The translations under genes and the position numbers were made by a program. A model generated the notes under the pieces. The model ran no database searches, was not told the origin of the DNA, and saw nothing but the letters and a program-made list of their open reading frames with translations. Of a stretch of DNA of 64,000 bases, positions 38,801 to 47,287 are shown piece after piece. This DNA comes from Phoebastria nigripes. Lineage: Eukaryota; Chordata; Aves; Procellariiformes; Diomedeidae. Position 1 is the first letter of the stretch, and each line of letters starts with the position of its first letter. The stretch lies in the NCBI GenBank assembly GCA_035582835.1, contig JAYKAV010002780.1, forward strand, positions 647,883 through 711,882, written 5' to 3'.

Positions 38801-41800
38801 GTTGGAGGAGCTTTGGAGAGGTTCTTGTCATGTCTACCCAGGGAGAAGGGCAAATCGTGCCTGGCTAATCTAGTGGCCTTGTATGATGGAGTGACTGCAT
38901 CAGTGGACAAGGGAAGAGCTATGGATGTCATCTACCTGGACTTCTGTAAGGCCTTTGATAATGGTCCCCCACAACATTCTTACCTCTAAATTGGAGAGAT
39001 ACGGATTTAATGGATGGACCGTTAGATGGATAGGGAATTGGCTGGATGGCCACGTCCAAAGAGTTATATGTCAGTGGCTCAATGTCCAAGGTGGAAACCA
39101 GTAAAAAATGGTGTCCCTCAAGGGACTGTACTGGGACCAATACTATTTAATATCTTCATCAATGACATAGACAGTGGGATCGAGTGCACCCTCAGCAAGT
39201 TTGCAGATGACACCAAGCTGAGTGGTGCACTTGACACGCCTGAGGGACGGGATGCCATCCAGAGGGACCTGGACAGGCTTGAGGAGTGGGCCTGTGCGAA
39301 CCTCATGAAGTTCAACAAGGCCAAGTGCAGGGTCCTGCACCTGGGTCAGGGCAATCACCAGTATCAGTACAGACTGGGGGATGAATGGATTGAGAGCAGC
39401 CCTCCAGAGAGGGACTTGGGGGTACTGGTGGATGAAAAATTGGACATGAGCTGGCAATGTCCACTTGCAGCCCAGAAGGCCAACCATGTCCTGGGCTGCA
39501 TCACAAGAAGCCTGGCCAGCAGGTCAAGGGAGGTGATTCTGCCCCTCTACTCTGCTCTAGTGAGACCCCACCTGGAGTACTGCATTCAGCTCTGGGGTCC
39601 CCAGTACAAGAAAGACATGGACCTGTTGGAGCGGGTCCAGAGAAGGGCCACAAAAACGATCAGAGGGCTGGAACACCTCTCCTATGAAGAAAGTCTGAGA
39701 GAGTTGGGGTTGTTCAGCCTGGAGAAGAGAAGGCTCCGGGGAGATGTTGTTATTGTGGCCTTTCATTATGTAAAGGGAGCTTATAAGAAAGATGGAGAAA
39801 GATGTTTTTACCAGGGCCTGTAGTGACAGGACAAGGGAAAACGGTTTTAAACGGAAAGAAATTAGGTTTAGATTGGAAGGAAGAAATTTTTTACGATGAG
39901 GGTGGTGAGACACGGAACAAGTTGCCTCGAGAAGTTGTGGATGCCCCATCCCTGGAAGTGTTCAAGGTCAGGTTGGATGGGGCTCTGAGCAACCTGATCT
40001 AGTTGAAGATGTCCCTGCCCATGGCAGGGGGGTTGGACTAGATGATCTTTAAAGGTCCCTTTCAACCCAAACCATTCTATGATTCTCTCAGTTTAGATTC
40101 TCTGAGTATAGTCAGTTTAGATATCTACAGTGGATGGTGTGAATACTCCCTAAATGTACATCTGAAAGCTCCATTAGCCATTGGAACAATTTTTCTTTGA
40201 CTATTTATGCCTCCATATCACTTGGAGTTTTTTATGAGTTTTTAAGCAAAATCTGAATTGCCCTGTCATCCTCTTCCTGATCTTAGAGATTGGCTGTCTG
40301 AATTGTGAAGAGGAATTCAGTGTAGTCTATCTAGCCTGTTATAATGAACCCTTCTGACCTTAAAATCTGCATTACACGTACTAGGGGAAGTGGGAAAAAG
40401 CCCATCTGAAACAGCTGTATCTCAACTTTTGAGAAAGATTTATATCCTGGACTTCTTGCTGTATGCATCCTGACAATTTCCATATTGCTAGTTCACAGTT
40501 TTAGAAGATGCTGTTTTATTGACATCTCCAAGTCTGAGCAAGGGAGACGTTATGCTACTACGGACTTAGGATTTCTTTTTCTCTGTTTCTCTTCAGCAAC
40601 CAAAGAGATAGAAGACCCTATGGAGACAGCAGAGAAAGTTGGTCTTGCGGCACTAATAATTCAGGTGAGTCTGAGCTGCCTCCTGAGGTGTTTGCATCTT
40701 CTGTGAAAAGTTAAAAATTGAGATGGAGAGCCATATCTAGGTGACATTAATTTATTGTTCCAGGACTTCCGGGGCCTTCTGTCATCTGATTATCAGTTCA
40801 GCTGGGATCGAGCTCTTCAAAGTCGTGGAGATACGGGCGTGTTCTTGCAGTACACCCATGCCAGACTCCATAGGTAAGAGGAGCGTTTGTATGCAGAAGT
40901 ACAGTTTGACATGTATTTTAACCTTATTAACTTACTGCTTTGTTAAGTAGTAGTGTTAACTCCTTCCNTAAATATGACACATGTTCACTTTTTCAGCAGA
41001 GGTGTGAGTTTACGATAGGAATCACTGAGACTTCCCAGAAGAGCAAGCCAATTAAAATGAAATTTCCACCTCATTTCCACAGGCCTGAGCTAACTGTCCA
41101 TGTACTTTCTCAGTTCTAGGAACAGCCTCTCTGTGTGGTTGGTGTCAGTGATGAAGAATGGTAGCCCTAGGATTAAGGAAACTGATGTAAAAACCAAAAT
41201 GCCCATACTTGTAAAATATACCAAATCACAGAACTTAGATGTTTTTGGCTACCACTGTAGCTAGTGTTGTTTTTTTTTTTTTAACATTCTGTTATTTCCC
41301 ACTGTTGGTAACCAAGGTTAAAAGCAGACCCCTTCCTGTTGACTCAGGTCAAACACCTGACATTTAATTATTTTTTAAAAGAATTTCAGAAGAGTCCAGT
41401 TTGAACAGCTTTATCAATTATAGTGATCTTTCAGAACGTTTTTAATGCAGACATTGATACGTATTTTCATAAAAGCATGTAAGATACCTTCCTGGATCAG
41501 GCTAAAGGTCCGTACCAACCTGGTATTCTGTCTGAGGCAATGGTAATAGGAGATGGTATTCAGGGAGAACATGCAAGCCTGATCCCTTTCTGTAAGAGTC
41601 TATTTCTCTTGTACTCCCTTATCATCTAGGTATTGATGGTACTAGGGTACCATTACTAGGGTATTGACTACCTCCCTAGTCCTTTTAGCATCAGCTTCTG
41701 GACCTGTTGTCCATGCATATCTCTAATCCTGTTGATACTGAATGGCTAGCACAAATTTTAATTTTTTTATCTTGGGTTGAAGTCAGCTAGTCTATCTCAG

Positions 41801-44800
41801 TGTTCCATTCAGCTTGAGCAGAAGGTGCCTATCCTTTTTTCTTAAAAACACAAATTACTGTTTTTCTTGTTCAGCTTTGCTAACAAGAGTTTTTCATCCA
41901 ACATTTGTTTTTCATTCTTACATTTTAGTTTAGAACAGATGCATGGGAATGAGCAGCTAACTGACGTTAATGTGGCATGCTTGCAAGAGCCAGATGCCAC
42001 CTCTGTTCTTCAGCATCTTCTCAGGTTTGTCTAGTTTTCTTTCCAAATACCAGTTCCCTTAAAATAAACTTCTGGATTTGCTGCCAGCCTGTTGAGCAGG
42101 CACAGACTGCACGATCATAAGAGAAAAATGGCTATTTCAGGCAATGGGTTGTCTGTTGGGTCATACTGATTGCAACAGTAGCCCTCACTTGGAATCTTCG
42201 TGTACTTTAGAAGCCATATGAGGGAAAAAGCAATATTTGGAACATACTCTGTGTACATGAGCCTCTTAATTATTTCTTGTCTTCACAAAAATATGCTAAG
42301 CTCTACATAAATATTAGCTGCAGATTTTCTTGGTCCCTCTTGTTCTGTTTTTGTCATGTGGGAAAGGGGAGGGGAAGTGCTCCTGGGTGAGGTGAAATGG
42401 AGTATGTGCATGCACATTCAGTAGCTCAACGTCCTTCAGAGCTACTGAATGTGCACAACTAATACCTGTTAATAGCAGTAATATGTTCTTCATTAATTCA
42501 GTCTTCAAGTTGAGCAGTTTCCGGTTTCATTATTTCATAGGTGTGTAATTAAAATACGGCGACAGGGGAGTTGTCCATGTTGCGCAGCCTGTGATGGAGT
42601 TGGAAGTAATTGAGGCTTTCAGAATTCCTAGTGAGAGGTCCTATATACCCCATTGCGCACTGCACAGTGCCAGAGAGTTAACGCCTTTGGCCACACTAAG
42701 GCCTTCTTGAGGGCATCTGTTTAAAATTCGGACTTCCAAAAGTCATGCCAGAGTCCCAGGTGGCTCCTTTCAGCTTGCAACTGTAGGTTGCAGAGTCCTA
42801 CCGTTAACCGTAATTGCCTGAAGAGGTCTGCCTGCAGTTTATCGTATGCTGCATGCTCTCTTGAGCAACAGCAAGACCAGCCAGCACTCTAAATAAGACC
42901 AGTAGTGTCTTATTTCTCCAGTGCAATTGTATTTCACAGAAAACTCGTGGGTCGTTTCTTGGTTTTTACCAAATTAGTGTATAGCTGCCTGTCTTATGTG
43001 TGAAAACTGACAGGGTTAATGTATTTTGGGTTGATTTGCAGGGATCACTGCATCCCAGACGTGTGTCCATTTTCAAACAGAGGTTGTTGCTCCACTGCAG
43101 GGCTCTTGTTTTTACAGAGCTTCTTGCTCTATAAGGTCTTGATCTATAAGTCTGCTTATTGCAAAGGCCTTTGAGTCTGGCCAGGCACCATATGGAATCT
43201 GTATGAAACATCTCCTGGGGCCTTTACTTCCAGCAGAAAGCAGTATTTAGGTTATCCATTAGACCAGGCACTCAGTGGCTAACAAACTCACATTTAAATA
43301 TCCCATGATTTCAGGAGTAACAATTACTGTTCAGTCCTCCTTGTGAGTTGCCATGAGTAGATTCTTTTGAAAAGTTTCCATGATAAACACTCCTGAGTTG
43401 TCAGAAGCCCACTTCCCATAGCTCTGCTTCTGCTGTCTGAAAAGCTACCAAACATTTGCCCTTCAAATTAGCTGACCAGTTCTGAATACCATTAGCTTTG
43501 CAGTCTAATGCATAGTAGATTGAAGGTAGCATGTATATCCCTGCAAAAGTGGACTTATTTAACCGATAAAATAATCTAACAAGTTCTCGTAGGCCAACAC
43601 TGAAATGGCAGGTTCATGAAGCAACAAAGTTGGTATCAAAAGAGGGCCCCTTGATTTGATAACAACTTTGTTGCTTCATGAAGCTTTATTAATGGCTGTT
43701 TGATGGTGCTTGTTAAGTTAATAGTAATTTTTCTATACCTACGTCACTGTCTCTGAGGGGTCAACCGCTGCTGGTATCTAAGCTGTCCCTGAGACAGTGC
43801 AGAGGTTCCCCTGATTCTGTCTCTCTCACATCTGTTGCACAGTGGTACAAAGGCAGCGACCTTCCCTGTTTGAACAGTGGCCACCTGGGGCATGCTGGCT
43901 GAGATGAGCTGCTGCATGTTCATGTAAGAGATGCTTTTGTAGCTTACCCACCAAGGGAATGGGGAGCACTCCCTCCCTGGTGCTATAGCTCTTACGTGAC
44001 CATTGAGCCCTTGTTATCAGAGCTCACTCCCCAGTTCTCCTGCAGCTTGCCTTTAAAGGAGGAAGATCCCAGGGAAGTTCAGCTGAGCAAAGACCAGGAA
44101 GTCCACTCCCCACTTTGAATTTGAAATCTATTCAGCCCCAGGGGTGTTGGTAACTTCTTGCAGGCTGTGAAAAAGAGGATGTGCACAAGCAGACAGCAGA
44201 ACACATGAAGAAAAAACGTGGATCTCCATGACTTTGCCTGTATTATCCAGTTTAATACTGTCTTAACATAAGTTGATTTTATTCCAGGATTATGTAAACC
44301 CACTTTGTTTTTGTCTTTTCTAATGTTACAAGATTCCCTTTAGCTACTTAAAATTCTAAGCTGCATTTACTAAAGGTAACATCCTCTAAGGGACTATTTT
44401 GACTGCCTTGGTTATTTAATACATGTTTTTTGCTCCTAGGAACTTAACAATTAGTGTTGAAATGTAAAACCAGACATAATGTTCCAGGAGCAAATATAGC
44501 TCTTGTGTTCTCTTTGCTATAGCCTGCCTCTCTGAGCTCTGCCATCTACAGTGTTTGCATGATGAGGAGCAGAAGCAATCGTCTCCTTCAATAATAAGTG
44601 AACGAGGAAGAAATAATCAATTGTGTGCTAATTACATGGCTGAGGTCTGGTTCAGAAGATTATTTTTGTTAATTCTGCAGTTGTGGTTGTGTGTTTGTTC
44701 TGACTTAAGCAAGGCTGATGAGCCTTGTATCTGAGTACACCTTCCTACCACTTTAACACCAAACAATCCTTTTCTTTCTTCACAGGTACGATGAGGTCCT

Positions 44801-47287
44801 GTATAGATCTTCTCAGGATCTGCAACCCAAGCACATTGTCAGCTACCTCCTCACACTTAGGTAAGGTGATTGCTGATACTGGCGCCCATCTCTGGTAAGG
44901 ACAGGTCTTCCTGAGCTGGCTCTGCAGCCCTCACATCTGCACTACTTTGAAGAGTAAAAATAGTGAGAAGATGTAAATTTGTGGGACAGTTTTTCTGGAG
45001 CAGGAAAGGTATAAAGTATGATAGCAAATAATATAATAAATAGTAGAGATTGAGGTTGGAACCAGGAACAAAGGAGCCAGGAGCCTCCTCAGAAACTGAT
45101 TGGTTTCAAGAAAAGAGAATTACTTGGCTGTAACCCAGTGTCTGAACCCAAAATCATACTGGACTAATCATTTCTTAAAGAGCAGATTTGAGCTGATAAT
45201 ATGCTCTCAAATCTCAAAATTTCAGCTAGGAAATTTTGTCCAAACCCTTTTTAACCACTGATCTCAGCCTATGTGTTGAGATGGACAAAGCATATTATTA
45301 CTGTAAGTCATACTGCATATGTGACCTCCACAGGGACCTGTCTGATTCAACAGCACAGTGAAACACTGGACTAGACTTGCTGGAGGAAGCTGTAGAGCCT
45401 GTCTATGGGGAAGACTTTTAACAAGTTAAGGAAAATTGTATAAGGAATCATGTACCTTGGGAATGACAGGGCAGGCTCTCAAGCATCTTTCCAGACCAGT
45501 TTTGGGGTTTTTTGGTGGGGGGGAGTGGAGGGATTCTTTTGGGGTTATCTTATGAGCATTAAGTTGTTGATGGCATGCCCTGACAACATGCAGGCTACAG
45601 AAAACCATGCCTTCCCTCAGCCAGGTGAAAGAGGCTGTTGGAAAGAAGTCTCTGGCATGCTGCAGTTGTGGCTTTTCCAGTTCTGCTGCTTTCTGTAGCC
45701 CATAGCACTGCTCTTGACAAGAGACCTGCTCGTTCTCACCATTCTCACTGTGTTTTCCATTTCAGCCATCTTGCAGCTGTGGCACATAAAACTCTTCCTG
45801 TGAAAGGCAGTGCCCCTGAACTAGCCCAGGTATGGCACAGCATTGTTAGGTGGCTGGAGCCTGTGCAGGGTGTCCCAGAGGCATGATCTATTTAGGGCTT
45901 TGCCAGCCCAACTGTCTAACCACTTGGGTGAACATGCACCTGCAGGCTCACAGGCAGGCTGTCCCGTGGGTGGCACCACTTTGAGAAGGCAGGGGTTGCT
46001 GTTCATGGCTCTGCCTTCTGGAAAGGGCTGCTCTGCCCGATCTTCCCAAAAAGGAATGCTCCATAGGACAACTGCTCCCACCCCAGTCAAACCCCTTTCC
46101 TTCTCATCACCTTTCCTTCTGAACTTTTTAAAAGTAAACATTTGAGCATTTAACTTGCTGGTTAATTTCTGATGGTTTCCTTTAGTGGTTATGTGGGAAG
46201 ACAGAGAATTAGGAGATAACTGAATCCGTCACCTCCCTCCCGCCACCTACATATCCCAAGTTGTCTGTATTGCCTTTCTAGCTAAAGCACAGAGGCTGAC
46301 AACTGTTAATGTGCAGTTCCAAATAGATGCAAATTATTTTCTACTGATCTCCCAGGCAATGTTTGACCCCTTAACTGTTCAGTAAATGATATACTAATTA
46401 CTCTGCCTTTCTTACTTTCTCTTTCATCTATTTCAAAAGCAATTACCTATCTGATTTTGGTAGGAAATCACTTTAAGTCTTGAGCTGTGGTGTAGGGGAA
46501 AAAAATTCAGTGGAATTGATGGAACTGCACTTTGAATTTAAGCTTAGATGCTGTAGATATTACTGCCTTTGAAGATGGACTAAGCTACAGGGAAAATTTC
46601 AGTTCCGTATCCTGTGAAAAAAAAAAAAAAAACTTCTAAATATCTTACACTGTGACAGCTTTCAAGAACTGTTTTTCTGGAGCAAGGTTGATAGAGCCCT
46701 TCCCAAACAACCAGCTGTGTAACAGCTAAGACATTGACAAGGAAGAGTGAAATTTTCAAAGCAGCCCATAGTTGCTTGACAGCCTCTAACCCAGGCACAG
46801 CGAGGGGAGGGATTCCAGCAGTATCCTCAGGCCATAACAGCTGTGGTGCATGAAAGATTGTCACTTTTTACTCATTGCTAGCTCTTTTGCAGGCATCTCC
46901 TCTGGTTGCTCTGCCCTGAGGGTACTAGACTGGGCTGGACACACCTTTCCAGCTTCCCTTTGTTGACAAGTGTCCCTCCGACACTGCAATGGGCTATCAA
47001 CAGCTGGTGTGAATTCTGCCAGCATTGACGTGTTACTCAGTACTCAGATTACACATATGTCCGAATCCCAGCGCCCTGCATGGGGACAGAGGATGCGCAC
47101 AGTGTTCTCACCTCTGACGGGCTGCTCCTAGCTGCTGTCCTGAGAACTACGCCCTGTTCTGTAGCAATACTGTAAGCTGACGGCTATTCTTGTTTTCCAG
47201 GCAAGGCTCTGTCTCTTTCAAGCTGCACGCTCGGTTCTAGCCAACGGAATGAAACTTCTTGGCATTACACCTGTAACTCAAATGTAA
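5800..47287 (+). CDS. RARS2: RARS2, mitochondrial arginyl-tRNA synthetase, complete (20 coding exons)
   Basis: Class I synthetase that charges mitochondrial tRNA-Arg in the matrix. Coding exons: 5800-5838, 6374-6447, 7063-7168, 11598-11681, 15045-15142, 16238-16293, 17847-17930, 21636-21712, 25320-25475, 27407-27513, 28132-28227, 30583-30643, 34897-34973, 36296-36420, 40597-40664, 40764-40873, 41929-42024, 44786-44860, 45766-45829, 47201-47287. They sum to 1,740 bases (579 residues plus stop; human is 578 as I recall), and all junctions are in phase. The amino terminus is arginine-rich with no acidic residue, like a mitochondrial presequence. HIGH is at residues 143-146, LGDWGMQFG at about 173-181, the KMSKS-equivalent MKTRR at 384-388, and the DALR anticodon-binding domain fills about the last 120 residues. 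All introns are GT-AG except intron 11, which is GC-AG. The start codon context GCAGCCATGG is strong. No frame damage was seen. Confidence 0.97.
5839..6373 (+). other. RARS2: RARS2 intron 1
   Basis: The first 340 bases are still CpG-rich and carry CCGCCC boxes. The rest is ordinary AT-rich intron. GT-AG. Confidence 0.85.
6374..6447 (+). CDS. RARS2: RARS2 exon 2
   Basis: Residues 14-37 plus a split arginine codon. It begins [13 protein letters not shown], close to the human LSRVLNLPPENLI. Acceptor AATTTAG, donor ACG/GTAGTG, end phase 2. Confidence 0.93.
6448..7062 (+). other. RARS2: RARS2 intron 2
   Basis: Nothing recognisable beyond the splice sites. Confidence 0.8.
7063..7168 (+). CDS. RARS2: RARS2 exon 3
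   Basis: Residues 38-73. VADFQLS and the final QKLAER are conserved, and the linker between them (about residues 48-66) has diverged strongly from human. Acceptor TTTTTTTCAG, donor AGG/GTATGC. Confidence 0.93.
7960..8890 (+). mobile_element. Ancient CR1/L3-like fragment (interrupted)
   Basis: Degenerate reverse-transcriptase stretches can be read in order on the plus strand. [14 protein letters not shown] lies near 8,050 and VLEELK near 8,195. After an inserted antisense CR1 come [12 protein letters not shown] near 8,685 and GVPQGSTV at 8846-8869. These fit successive blocks of CR1 ORF2. Many frame breaks show long decay. The ends are approximate. Confidence 0.6.
8219..8437 (-). mobile_element. 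CR1 3'-end fragment, antisense
   Basis: Carries the complement of the usual CR1 tail: GGTTGGAAAGGACCTC, then CCTCCCTGGGCAATCCGTTCC. It is old, with no clear terminal octamer. It sits inside the ancient plus-strand CR1. Confidence 0.75.
8935..10120 (+). mobile_element. CR1 LINE, 5'-truncated, intron 3
   Basis: A younger CR1 copy. Most of its reverse-transcriptase frame is still open, with [14 protein letters not shown] and the catalytic FADD block in [10 protein letters not shown]. In-frame TGA codons lie at 9075-9077 and 9627-9629, so it is dead. It ends in two ATTCTATG octamers at 10104-10119, the CR1 hallmark. The 5' end is truncated inside ORF2. Confidence 0.93.
11598..11681 (+). CDS. RARS2: RARS2 exon 4
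   Basis: Residues 74-101 of the amino-terminal add-on domain, including VVSEIS and INRELL. 84 bases, phase 0 at both ends. Acceptor TTCTTTTAG, donor AAG/GTGAGT. Confidence 0.95.
12094..12115. repeat. T homopolymer
   Basis: Twenty-two T in RARS2 intron 4. Confidence 0.85.
13010..13037. repeat. T homopolymer with (TTTA)n
   Basis: Eighteen T followed by three ATTT-type units in RARS2 intron 4. Confidence 0.8.
15045..15142 (+). CDS. RARS2: RARS2 exon 5
   Basis: Residues 102-133 plus a split serine codon. TVLQQVL and SELFS are conserved. A long T tract (about 15008-15025) serves the acceptor GGTTTAG. Donor CAG/GTAAGC. Confidence 0.95.
15143..16237 (+). other. RARS2: RARS2 intron 5
   Basis: Holds a short tandem duplication at 15184-15212: TGCTGATTGATATT twice, period 15. 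Nothing else was seen. Confidence 0.75.
16238..16293 (+). CDS. RARS2: RARS2 exon 6, HIGH motif
   Basis: Carries the ATP-binding signature HIGH (residues 143-146) in FHIGHLRST; the human form is HVGH. 56 bases, ending in phase 1 at TGG/GTAAGT. Confidence 0.96.
16294..17846 (+). other. RARS2: RARS2 intron 6
   Basis: Very AT-rich around 16,860-16,930. One unknown base at 17233. No recognisable element. Confidence 0.75.
17847..17930 (+). CDS. RARS2: RARS2 exon 7
   Basis: Contains [12 protein letters not shown], the conserved catalytic-core block of arginyl-tRNA synthetases. Residues 153-180 plus a split glycine. Acceptor TTACCAG, donor TTG/GTATGT. Confidence 0.96.
17931..21635 (+). other. RARS2: RARS2 intron 7
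   Basis: 3.7 kb. Open frames here are short and match nothing I recognise. No clear repeat was seen. Confidence 0.7.
21636..21712 (+). CDS. RARS2: RARS2 exon 8
   Basis: Residues 181-206, beginning GLLGVGFQ and ending PLQHLFE. Acceptor TTATTCAAG, donor GAG/GTAAGT, end phase 0. Confidence 0.95.
21713..25319 (+). other. RARS2: RARS2 intron 8
   Basis: 3.6 kb. Holds an antisense CR1 tail at about 24,334-24,710 and a short T run near 24,904. The rest is unremarkable. Confidence 0.75.
24334..24710 (-). mobile_element. CR1 3'-end fragment, antisense, intron 8
   Basis: Read on the minus strand, this is the CR1 3' segment: the complement holds AGTCCAACTCCTTGC, GGGCAGCCTGTTCCAGTG and GAGATCACCCCTCAGCCTTC. 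The plus-strand left end carries CATAGAAT and CGTAGAAT, the inverted CR1 octamer. It is about 375 bases and strongly 5'-truncated. Confidence 0.9.
25320..25475 (+). CDS. RARS2: RARS2 exon 9
   Basis: The largest exon (156 bases, residues 207-258), from [11 protein letters not shown] to [10 protein letters not shown]. Phase 0 on both sides. Acceptor ATTTTAG, donor GAG/GTACAA. Confidence 0.95.
25476..27406 (+). other. RARS2: RARS2 intron 9
   Basis: Nothing recognisable beyond the splice sites. Confidence 0.7.
27407..27513 (+). CDS. RARS2: RARS2 exon 10
   Basis: Residues 259-293 plus a split isoleucine codon. [15 protein letters not shown] matches the family closely. Acceptor CTTTTCAG, donor AAT/GTATGA. 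Confidence 0.95.
27514..28131 (+). other. RARS2: RARS2 intron 10
   Basis: 618 bases with no recognisable element. Confidence 0.75.
28132..28227 (+). CDS. RARS2: RARS2 exon 11 (GC donor)
   Basis: Residues 294-325 plus a split arginine codon, including [10 protein letters not shown], a conserved arginyl-synthetase block. The exon must end at AAG with the donor GCAAGT (28228-28233), because only this joins in frame to [12 protein letters not shown] four bases further on would shift the frame. Confidence 0.94.
29104..29202. repeat. ATGT/TA microsatellite
   Basis: Imperfect runs of ATGT and TATA units in RARS2 intron 11, just left of the minisatellite. Confidence 0.85.
29216..29810. repeat. Degenerate minisatellite, CCAGTTGCTGGC core
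   Basis: About a dozen copies of a core like CTCCAGTTGCTGGCAC, mostly 35-70 bases apart (for example near 29275, 29319, 29390, 29646, 29698, 29738, 29790). Between them lie CACA/GGCCCC-rich spacers. The array is GC-rich compared with the surrounding intron. Confidence 0.7.
30583..30643 (+). CDS. RARS2: RARS2 exon 12
   Basis: Residues 326-346, [21 protein letters not shown]. Acceptor CTCTTTCAG, donor GTG/GTAAGT. Confidence 0.95.
33203..33222. promoter_or_regulatory. Perfect palindrome with two E-boxes
   Basis: TTTCAGGTGGCCACCTGAAA is fully self-complementary with no spacer. It contains CAGGTG and CACCTG, E-boxes of the ZEB/SNAI type, abutting head to head. Regulatory function is inferred only. 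Confidence 0.4.
34351..34395. repeat. (GTT)n / T-rich tract
   Basis: Four or five GTT units flanked by T runs in RARS2 intron 12. Confidence 0.8.
34897..34973 (+). CDS. RARS2: RARS2 exon 13
   Basis: Residues 347-371 plus a split arginine codon, ending LMGYDWAE. Acceptor TATTCCTTAG, donor AAG/GTATGT. Confidence 0.95.
34974..36295 (+). other. RARS2: RARS2 intron 13
   Basis: Begins with a T-rich stretch (about 35,000-35,028). An 11-base inverted repeat lies at 35523-35533 and 35570-35580. No gene or transposon was recognised. Confidence 0.75.
36296..36420 (+). CDS. RARS2: RARS2 exon 14, KMSKS-equivalent
   Basis: Contains [20 protein letters not shown]. The KMSKS-equivalent MKTRR is at residues 384-388. 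The donor AAA/GTTAGC is weaker than its neighbours. Ends in phase 1. Confidence 0.95.
36421..40596 (+). other. RARS2: RARS2 intron 14
   Basis: 4.2 kb, with a long CR1 copy at about 38,800-40,089. One unknown base at 36591. The rest is unremarkable. Confidence 0.8.
38800..40089 (+). mobile_element. CR1 LINE, 5'-truncated, intron 14
   Basis: Same subfamily and orientation as the intron 3 copy and highly similar across the reverse transcriptase ([18 protein letters not shown]). Relative to that copy it has three single-base insertions, near 38,960, 39,070 and 39,095. These shift the frame and together restore it. A long open stretch runs on to 39,823. The tail has one perfect ATTCTATG (40074-40081) and one imperfect octamer. 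It is not functional. Confidence 0.93.
40597..40664 (+). CDS. RARS2: RARS2 exon 15
   Basis: Residues 414-436, ending [12 protein letters not shown]. Acceptor CTCTTCAG, donor CAG/GTGAGT. The following intron is only 99 bases. Confidence 0.95.
40665..40763 (+). other. RARS2: RARS2 intron 15 (99 bases)
   Basis: The shortest intron in the window, bounded by GTGAGT and TTGTTCCAG. Confidence 0.93.
40764..40873 (+). CDS. RARS2: RARS2 exon 16
   Basis: Residues 437-472 plus a split serine. Contains [14 protein letters not shown] and [11 protein letters not shown], the entry to the DALR anticodon-binding domain. Donor TAG/GTAAGA. Confidence 0.96.
40874..41928 (+). other. RARS2: RARS2 intron 16
   Basis: Carries an old antisense CR1/L3-like tail at about 41,480-41,770, a short T run near 41,271 and one unknown base at 40968. 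Confidence 0.75.
41480..41770 (-). mobile_element. Ancient CR1/L3-like 3' tail, antisense
   Basis: The plus strand reads CCTGGATCAGGCTAAAGGTC, then CTGGTATTCTGTCTG, and later CATCAGCTTCTGGACCTG and GTTGTCCATGCATATCTCTA. These resemble the complement of a 3' tail found in old amniote CR1/L3-like elements (from memory). Strongly decayed, with approximate ends. Confidence 0.5.
41929..42024 (+). CDS. RARS2: RARS2 exon 17
   Basis: Residues 473-504 plus a split arginine. The first half is divergent, then ACLQEP and LQHLLR are conserved. Acceptor CATTTTAG, donor CAG/GTTTGT. Confidence 0.94.
42411..42455. repeat. Inverted repeat, 17-bp perfect stem
   Basis: Arms 42411-42427 and 42439-42455 are exact reverse complements (left arm TGCACATTCAGTAGCTC), with an 11-base loop. 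A small hairpin RNA or a template-switch scar are both possible. Confidence 0.85.
43613..43682. repeat. Inverted repeat, 28-bp stem with one mismatch
   Basis: Arms 43613-43640 and 43655-43682 pair at 27 of 28 positions around a 14-base loop containing GGGCCCC. The left arm begins TTCATGAAGCAACAAAGTTG. The mismatch pairs as G-U in RNA of either strand or as an adjacent wobble. No known transposon termini were recognised. Confidence 0.88.
44786..44860 (+). CDS. RARS2: RARS2 exon 18
   Basis: Residues 505-529, [20 protein letters not shown] and the following LLTL. Acceptor TTCACAG, donor TAG/GTAAGG. Confidence 0.95.
44861..45765 (+). other. RARS2: RARS2 intron 18
   Basis: Nothing recognisable beyond the splice sites. 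Confidence 0.75.
45766..45829 (+). CDS. RARS2: RARS2 exon 19
   Basis: Residues 530-551, [20 protein letters not shown] then AQ. Acceptor CATTTCAG, donor CAG/GTATGG. Confidence 0.95.
45830..47200 (+). other. RARS2: RARS2 intron 19
   Basis: Contains an A run of about 16 at 46,617-46,632. No other element was recognised. Confidence 0.75.
47201..47287 (+). CDS. RARS2: RARS2 exon 20 and stop
   Basis: Residues 552-579, including [16 protein letters not shown], ending TQM then TAA at 47285-47287. Human ends CRM as I recall. Acceptor TTTTCCAG. Confidence 0.96.
   Translation, partial: ARLCLFQAARSVLANGMKLLGITPVTQM

Larger units (their letters stand above)
42025..44785 (+). other. RARS2: RARS2 intron 17
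   Basis: 2.8 kb. Holds two strong fold-back hairpins at 42411-42455 and 43613-43682 (listed separately). No transposon was recognised. Confidence 0.8.
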
